A stretch of DNA of 42,537 bases from an uncultured Lachnospiraceae bacterium (lineage in GTDB: Bacteria > Bacillota > Clostridia > Lachnospirales > Lachnospiraceae), in NCBI GenBank assembly GCA_947628705.1, contig CANRAZ010000014.1:1-42537 (forward strand), written 5' to 3'. Every line of letters begins with the position of its first letter. Position 1 is the stretch's first letter. Made by a program: the position numbers and the translations under genes. This document shows, piece by piece, positions 41,773-42,537 of this stretch. The notes under the pieces are model-generated. The model saw only the letters and a program-made list of their open reading frames with translations, ran no database searches and was not told the DNA's origin.

Positions 41773-42221
41773 TATCCTTTACTTTTTTCGGTTAATTTGC
41801 CGAGCAGCTCATACAGAATCCCGTATAAAAGCTGCGCTTTTTCCGGCTCTAAATCCACACAGGCGGCGAGACGCTGCGGCACGGAGAGCGCCTTTTCACG
41901 CAAAGCAGTTCCTGCCTCGGTTATGGAAACGATCAGATCCCGTTCATCCTCGGTCGAGCGGCGTCGCGCCACATACCCCTTTTCCTCCAACCGTTTCAGC
42001 AAAGGCGTCAGCGTGCTGGAATCAAGGTACAGGTATTTGCCGACCTCCTTCACCCGCAGCTCCTTATGCTCCCACATTACCATCATCGTGATATACTGCG
42101 TGTAGGTCAGGTCAAGTTCGTCCAGGTACGGCGTATATGCTTTAACGATCTCCTTCGCACAGGCATAGAGAGGAAAACATATTTGGTTTTCGAGTTTTAG
42201 CGGATCAAATGAAATCTCCAT
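41772..42221 (-). CDS. MarR-family regulator, OhrR-like
   Basis: The 149-residue winged-helix protein (LTYTQYITMMVMWEHKELRVKEVGKYLYLDSSTLTPLLKRLEEKGYVARRRSTEDERDLIVSIT) matches OhrR-type regulators. The peroxide-sensing cysteine is at the expected position, Cys15 in ENQICFPLYA. OhrR proteins are inactivated by organic hydroperoxides. No ohr peroxidase gene is in the window, so the target is probably the co-transcribed radical SAM gene or genes outside. GGAG lies upstream of the ATG. Confidence 0.9.
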   Translation of the reverse strand: MEISFDPLKLENQICFPLYACAKEIVKAYTPYLDELDLTYTQYITMMVMWEHKELRVKEVGKYLYLDSSTLTPLLKRLEEKGYVARRRSTEDERDLIVSITEAGTALREKALSVPQRLAACVDLEPEKAQLLYGILYELLGKLTEKSKG

Positions 42222-42260
42222 GATTTCTGTTTCTCCTTTCTTTTACCTCCGGGTGTATAT

Positions 42261-42510
42261 TTAAGACGCCTGCTGTTCGGCTTCATAGGCTGCACGGACA
42301 GCACGGGCCAGTTGGTCTGCGTCCGCAGAGAACGCCTGACAGCTTTTCCGCAATCTGTTCCACCGTCCAACCCTCTATAAGCCGGGGAATGGCTTTCAGA
42401 TTTCCGTTGCAGCCGCCCATAAAGCTGACATTATGCACCACATTTCCGTCCAAATCCAGACTGATAAGCTGAGAGCAGGTATTTTCGGTCTTATAGTCAT
42501 AATGGAACAT
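42261..42510 (-). pseudogene. TSCPD-domain protein (TIGR03905-like), frameshifted by a small deletion
   Basis: The start is intact (GAGGTG ribosome binding site, ATG at 42510) and residues 1 to about 67 match the family: FSFMGGCNGN-like segment and LIEGWTVEQIAEKLSGVLCGRRPT. After that the reading frame ends in GPCCPCSL at 42283. The usual C-terminus is still present in another frame, reading DQLARAVRAAYEAEQQAS and stopping at 42261-42263. The segment that should carry the SCP of the TSCPD signature is missing, as if a short deletion had removed it between two copies of GAC. The 75-residue product probably lacks function. Confidence 0.75.
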
Positions 42511-42537
42511 TACAGCACCTCCTCAACCTTTGCCTTT

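Overview
The window reads as chromosomal DNA of a low-to-moderate-GC anaerobic member of the Bacillota, most likely class Clostridia. The signs are strong AGGAGG ribosome binding sites, tightly overlapping operons, VanR/VanS-type and PhoP/PhoR-type two-component systems, indolepyruvate:ferredoxin oxidoreductase, BioY, DegV, DUF436 and FeoA/FeoA/FeoB. The species cannot be named from the sequence; a peptide- or amino-acid-fermenting gut or oral anaerobe is an inference. No tRNA, rRNA, CRISPR array, insertion sequence or prophage was seen.

Left part (1-12.7 kb). An Rpn/PD-(D/E)XK nuclease-like gene carries internal minisatellites. A partial duplicate lies at its 3' side and four 55-bp tandem repeats lie directly upstream of its promoter. 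Then comes a phosphate block on the minus strand: pstS-pstC-pstA-pstB-phoU ending in a clear terminator, a Na+/phosphate symporter with a PhoU-like tail, and a PhoP/PhoR-type regulator-kinase pair. Tandem TTTACA-type Pho boxes precede the symporter gene and the regulator operon. A GH127 beta-L-arabinofuranosidase-type gene follows; its last codons lie inside a 32-bp tandem repeat.

Middle part (12.8-31.5 kb). Enolase has an unusual insertion of about 30 residues. The iron block holds feoB and two feoA genes on the minus strand, divergent from a DUF1846 gene and a DtxR/MntR-family repressor on the plus strand. A shared GGTTAG-N6-CTAACC-like operator occurs at the feo promoters. Then come proA, a degV gene, and a minus-strand operon iorA-iorB-paaK-sodium:solute symporter for oxidation and activation of aryl acids from aromatic amino acids, preceded by a perfect palindrome. 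DUF436 and a second degV follow, and then a VanR/VanS-type pair without any vancomycin-resistance genes. A membrane-anchored C39-type cysteine peptidase next to that pair shares a promoter element with vanR.

Right part (31.5-42.5 kb). bioY has a long inverted repeat across its promoter, followed by a DUF1284 protein. The least understood part is a five-gene minus-strand operon at 33.8-38.6 kb. It encodes a circularly permuted ATP-grasp enzyme, an alpha-E protein, a transglutaminase-like protein, an aspartoacylase/succinylglutamate-desuccinylase-family hydrolase with intact zinc ligands, and an adjacent paralogue that has lost most of them. A promoter followed at once by an intrinsic terminator suggests attenuation of this operon. 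It is the best candidate here for an uncharacterised peptide or amide-forming pathway. The window ends with a lipoprotein, a PPOX-fold flavoprotein, a metallophosphoesterase, a radical SAM protein, an OhrR-like MarR regulator, and a TSCPD gene broken by a small deletion.
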